A stretch of 64,000 bases of DNA from Comamonas testosteroni. GTDB taxonomy: Bacteria; Pseudomonadota; Gammaproteobacteria; Burkholderiales; Burkholderiaceae_C. Location: contig NZ_CP129672.1 of assembly GCF_030505195.1 (NCBI RefSeq), forward strand, positions 4,188,501-4,252,500, read 5' to 3'. The notes below the pieces were generated by a model. It did no database searches. It was not told the origin of the DNA and saw nothing but the letters and a program-made list of their open reading frames with translations. Of this stretch, positions 61,159 through 64,000 are shown piece after piece (position 1 is the stretch's first letter; the number at the start of each line of letters is the position of its first letter). The position numbers were made by a program, and so were the translations under genes.

Positions 61159-63966
61159 GTGTCCAAACTGGACTTGAATCGGCGCAGTTTTCTGAAGACT
61201 GCCGCCGCCATGGGCGTGATCGCAAGTGTGCGCCCGGTCAAAGACGCGCTTGCGGAATTGATCACGCCCGCCAGCGGTCAGGAGACCCACTGGATCAGTG
61301 GCAACACCCTCAACTACCGCCGCGACGGCCTGGCCAAGGTCACGGGGCAGAAGGTCTTTGCCATCGATCTGCGCGCCAGGGACATGCAGGGCTGGCCTGC
61401 GCAGCAGTCGCATGCGCTGACCATCCATATCCCGCGCGCCGACCGCATCTACGAAGGCCTGGATCTGTCGGTGCTGGGCAGCGACTACCAGCCCGATGTG
61501 CTGATCGATGCCGAGTCCATTGCCGCCGACGGCGTGGGAATGCCCGAGCCGGGCTTCTACGGCGAATTCTTCGTCAAGAAGGGCCAGGTCTCGCCCATGC
61601 TGGGTCACCCGGTGGCCGTGGCCATCTGGCACGACTACGAGAAGTTCCGCGTGGCCAACCAGCGTCTGCGCTTCAATGACGCGATCTTCCGCTTCGGTGC
61701 CGAGGCTGCCCAGCCGCCGCGCGCGCCCTATGTGGCTGCGCGCTATGTACGCGTGCAGGGCGAGGACGGCTATGGCGAGGACAGGTTCTCGCCCATGAAG
61801 AACACCGTCATCTGGCCGCAGCTCGATGAAAAAGGCGTGCACTGGCCCGACAGCAGCCACCCTGCCTTCGGCGCGCTGATGGGCGAGTCGGCCCGCATTC
61901 AGGCCGAGATGAAGCAGCCCAAGGACGGCTTGCGCGCTTTTGCACGCAAGTACTACAGCCAGTCCATCGCGCATGTGGCCATGGAAATGGAAAACGGCCT
62001 GGCCTGGTATGAGCAGGGCAGCGGTGCGCTGCATATGGTCGCCGCGAGCCAGGCCCCGTACGGCACGGCCGAGCATGTGATGCACATGCTCAAGGACAGC
62101 AAGCTGGCGCTGAACCAGCTCGACTACATCAGCTCCTACACTGTGGGCTACGGCCAGAAGGAGCACCATCCCTTCCCGTTCTATGTGGCACTGGCGTCGC
62201 TGTACGCCCAGGGCCGCCCGGTGCGGCTGGCGCTGGACCGCTGGAAGCATTTCCAGTTCGCGCTCAAGCGCCATCCCTTCGATGTGGAGACCGCGATCTC
62301 GGTGGACAAGGACGGCAAGTTCCACGCGCTGACCTGCCACATGGTGGGCGACGGCGGCGGCGTGACCAACTTCAGCCCCTCGGTGGGCACGGTGGCGGTG
62401 ACGGCGGCGCAATCCATTTACTACTTCCCCGAGAGCGACCTGTCGACCGAGGTGTACCCCTCCATCGGCGTCACGGCCGGCTCCATGCGCGGCTACGGCA
62501 CGGTGCAGTCCATGGCCTATACCGAGATGCTGGTCGACGAGATCGCCCAGGAGATCGGCCTGGACGCCATCGAGCTGCGCCGACGCAATGTGCTCAAGAG
62601 CAGCATGAAGAACACGCAGGGCGCCTCGCCCTCGGGGCATCTGCGCATTGGCGAGATCCTGGACATGGCTGCCAAGGATGCGATGTGGACCGAGCGCGCC
62701 AAGCGCAAGGCCGACTTCGAGGCGGCCAACCCCGGCCTGCGCTACGGCATAGGCTTCGGTGCGGTGCAAAAGGACTTCGGCACGGGGGCGGAAGCCTCGA
62801 TCGCGCAGCTGGAGATCACGCCCGAGGGCCGCATCAAGATGCGCCATATCGCCACCGAGATCGGAACCGGCAGCACCACGGCGCAGCTGGTGGCGGTGGA
62901 GCCCTTCCTGGGGCGCCCGGCGGACGATGTGGACTTCGCAGTCAACCACTGGGACAACCTGCCGCTGCATACCAAGGACGAGCCCTACACCACGCCCCAG
63001 GCCAAGGAGGACGAGCTGGCCAGAGACCCGACCTGGACGCCGCGTCTGGTGTCTCCGGTATCGGCCTCGAACTCGGCCTACTACTTCCGCCACGCCACGC
63101 AGCAGGCGGCGCAGTTGCTGCTCAAGCTCTGCCTGTGGCCTGCGGCCCAGTCGATCTGGTCCGGCAAGGAGGGCGGAGGCCAGTTGCTGCCCAGCACCGT
63201 CACGGAAGACATGCTGGAGTGGCGCGAGCGCATGCTCGTTGCCGAAGGCCTGGAGCCGCTGAGCCTGGAGCGCCTGGCCGAGCGCGCGCACGAGCTGGGC
63301 GTCGTGACCGGCGTCTGCGTGCATGCCTTCAACCGCTGGGCCTGGGCCAAGGCTGACTTCACGGTCGAGGGCCAGAAGTTCCAGGCCATGATCGACGCCC
63401 TTTCCGTGCAGTACGGCAAGGGTGCAGGCGAGGCCAAGAAGGCCTCGATGAAATCCGGCGGCTATGCCTTCATCGCACGCGACAAGGTCTATTACCCGCC
63501 GGTGCAGCGCACCAATGCGGGCACGGTGTACTACGCGCCCTGCGCCACCATGGTGGAGCTGTCCGTCTCCCCGGGCACGGGCAAGGTGAACATCCTCTCG
63601 CACAAGACCTGGCTGGAATGCGGCACGCAGATCGTGCCCGAGCTGGTCTCCGGCCAGATCCAGGGCGGTGTGGCCATGGGCATTGGCCATGCGCTGTACG
63701 AAGAGCTGCCGCTCCATGAGACCGGCCCCGGCAACGGCCAGTGGAGTCTGAGTCGCTACCACGTGCCGCGCGCCAGCGAAGTGGCCGTGTGGAAGGCCGA
63801 GGGCGTGGTGCTGCCGCCGCTGTCGCGCACTGATCCGCCCAAGGGCATGGCCGAGGTGGTGATGATTCCGGTGGTCGCCGCCTGCGTCAACGCCATCGCC
63901 CATGCCACGGGCAAGCGCTTCCATGCGACCCCCGTGACCCCCGACAAAATCAAAGAGGCACTGTGA
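61159..63966 (+). CDS. Molybdenum hydroxylase large subunit (xanthine dehydrogenase family), Tat-exported
   Basis: A 935-residue molybdopterin-binding subunit of the aldehyde oxidase/xanthine dehydrogenase superfamily. The N-terminus has a twin-arginine signal (LNRRSFLKTAAAMGVI), so the enzyme should work in the periplasm. The catalytic part shows YRRDGLAKVTGQKVFAIDL, TAGSMRGYGTVQSMAYTEMLVDEIA, IATEIGTGSTTAQLVAVE and KGMAEVVMIPVVAACVNAIAHATG near the C-terminal glutamate. Substrates of relatives include aldehydes and N-heterocycles (isoquinoline). The start is GTG 61159, with AGGAG upstream. The next gene overlaps by one base. Confidence 0.9.
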   Translation: MSKLDLNRRSFLKTAAAMGVIASVRPVKDALAELITPASGQETHWISGNTLNYRRDGLAKVTGQKVFAIDLRARDMQGWPAQQSHALTIHIPRADRIYEGLDLSVLGSDYQPDVLIDAESIAADGVGMPEPGFYGEFFVKKGQVSPMLGHPVAVAIWHDYEKFRVANQRLRFNDAIFRFGAEAAQPPRAPYVAARYVRVQGEDGYGEDRFSPMKNTVIWPQLDEKGVHWPDSSHPAFGALMGESARIQAEMKQPKDGLRAFARKYYSQSIAHVAMEMENGLAWYEQGSGALHMVAASQAPYGTAEHVMHMLKDSKLALNQLDYISSYTVGYGQKEHHPFPFYVALASLYAQGRPVRLALDRWKHFQFALKRHPFDVETAISVDKDGKFHALTCHMVGDGGGVTNFSPSVGTVAVTAAQSIYYFPESDLSTEVYPSIGVTAGSMRGYGTVQSMAYTEMLVDEIAQEIGLDAIELRRRNVLKSSMKNTQGASPSGHLRIGEILDMAAKDAMWTERAKRKADFEAANPGLRYGIGFGAVQKDFGTGAEASIAQLEITPEGRIKMRHIATEIGTGSTTAQLVAVEPFLGRPADDVDFAVNHWDNLPLHTKDEPYTTPQAKEDELARDPTWTPRLVSPVSASNSAYYFRHATQQAAQLLLKLCLWPAAQSIWSGKEGGGQLLPSTVTEDMLEWRERMLVAEGLEPLSLERLAERAHELGVVTGVCVHAFNRWAWAKADFTVEGQKFQAMIDALSVQYGKGAGEAKKASMKSGGYAFIARDKVYYPPVQRTNAGTVYYAPCATMVELSVSPGTGKVNILSHKTWLECGTQIVPELVSGQIQGGVAMGIGHALYEELPLHETGPGNGQWSLSRYHVPRASEVAVWKAEGVVLPPLSRTDPPKGMAEVVMIPVVAACVNAIAHATGKRFHATPVTPDKIKEAL

Positions 63967-64000
63967 TGCAGGACCGTATTCAATTCTCCGCCACCATCAA
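63966..64000 (+). CDS. Start of a molybdenum hydroxylase [2Fe-2S] subunit (cut by window)
   Basis: ATG 63966 shares its A with the TGA of the large subunit gene (TGATG), the usual coupling in this enzyme family. Only eleven codons are visible (MQDRIQFSATI). In such operons the gene after the large subunit normally encodes the small [2Fe-2S] subunit, and the visible residues fit its N-terminus (a short strand before the ferredoxin fold). The call rests mainly on position. Confidence 0.55.
   Translation, partial: MQDRIQFSATI

Overview
The window is about 64 kb of a high-GC betaproteobacterial chromosome, most likely a Comamonadaceae member close to Comamonas. This is inferred from the protein set (Bug-type tripartite receptors, DUF3579 protein, a purM / AI-2E family transporter / hda / pcnB / folK block, a membrane-anchored Mqo, general porin), GC-rich codon use, and two families of short intergenic repeats of a kind I associate with Comamonadaceae. 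No phage, transposase, plasmid or CRISPR locus was seen.

Layout. 1-2.2 kb: amino acid permease (cut by the window edge), an AraC regulator and a LysE exporter. 2.4-7.2 kb: PP2C phosphatase, then a Fur-box-preceded feoA-feoB-small Cys-rich protein operon flanked by two paralogous YkgJ CxxCxxCC proteins on the other strand. 7.2-9.7 kb: argD-argF, with a 173-bp tandem repeat grown from the end of argF. 9.9-16.9 kb: DUF3579 protein, MATE exporter, mqo, rpsT, murJ, SirB1-like protein. 16.9-23 kb: purM-AI-2E transporter facing hda-HAD phosphatase-pcnB-folK. 23-31 kb: orphan Bug receptor, ferredoxin-type reductase, SDR, two charged secreted or lipid-anchored proteins, an FMN riboswitch with a RibH2-like lumazine synthase, and a Liv-type binding protein.

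30.4-45.2 kb is metabolic and regulatory: LysR/NmrA pair, SotB-like MFS exporter, porin behind a perfect 18-bp palindrome, a glutarate catabolic set (Bug receptor, CoA-transferase, glutaryl-CoA dehydrogenase, divergent LysR regulator), a Rieske oxygenase with a TetR regulator, tenA, and a LysR/EamA pair. 45.2-46.8 kb holds lrgAB and a small unknown protein.

46.8-51.4 kb is the least ordinary part. It has a NarL-type response regulator in AT-rich DNA, facing a three-gene run of secreted unknown proteins that begins with a Gly/Ala/Ser/Asn-rich low-complexity protein. Beyond the regulator lies the last ~45 codons of an autotransporter barrel, stranded but still followed by its terminator, then tRNA-Leu(CAA). 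The rest is housekeeping (cysM, NUDIX, TusA, galU, valS) followed by a VOC protein, two YceI proteins with a cytochrome b561, and a Tat-exported molybdenum hydroxylase large subunit whose small subunit begins at the window edge.

Starts were chosen from ribosome-binding sites and family lengths. Functions come from recognising motifs by eye; no database search was possible.
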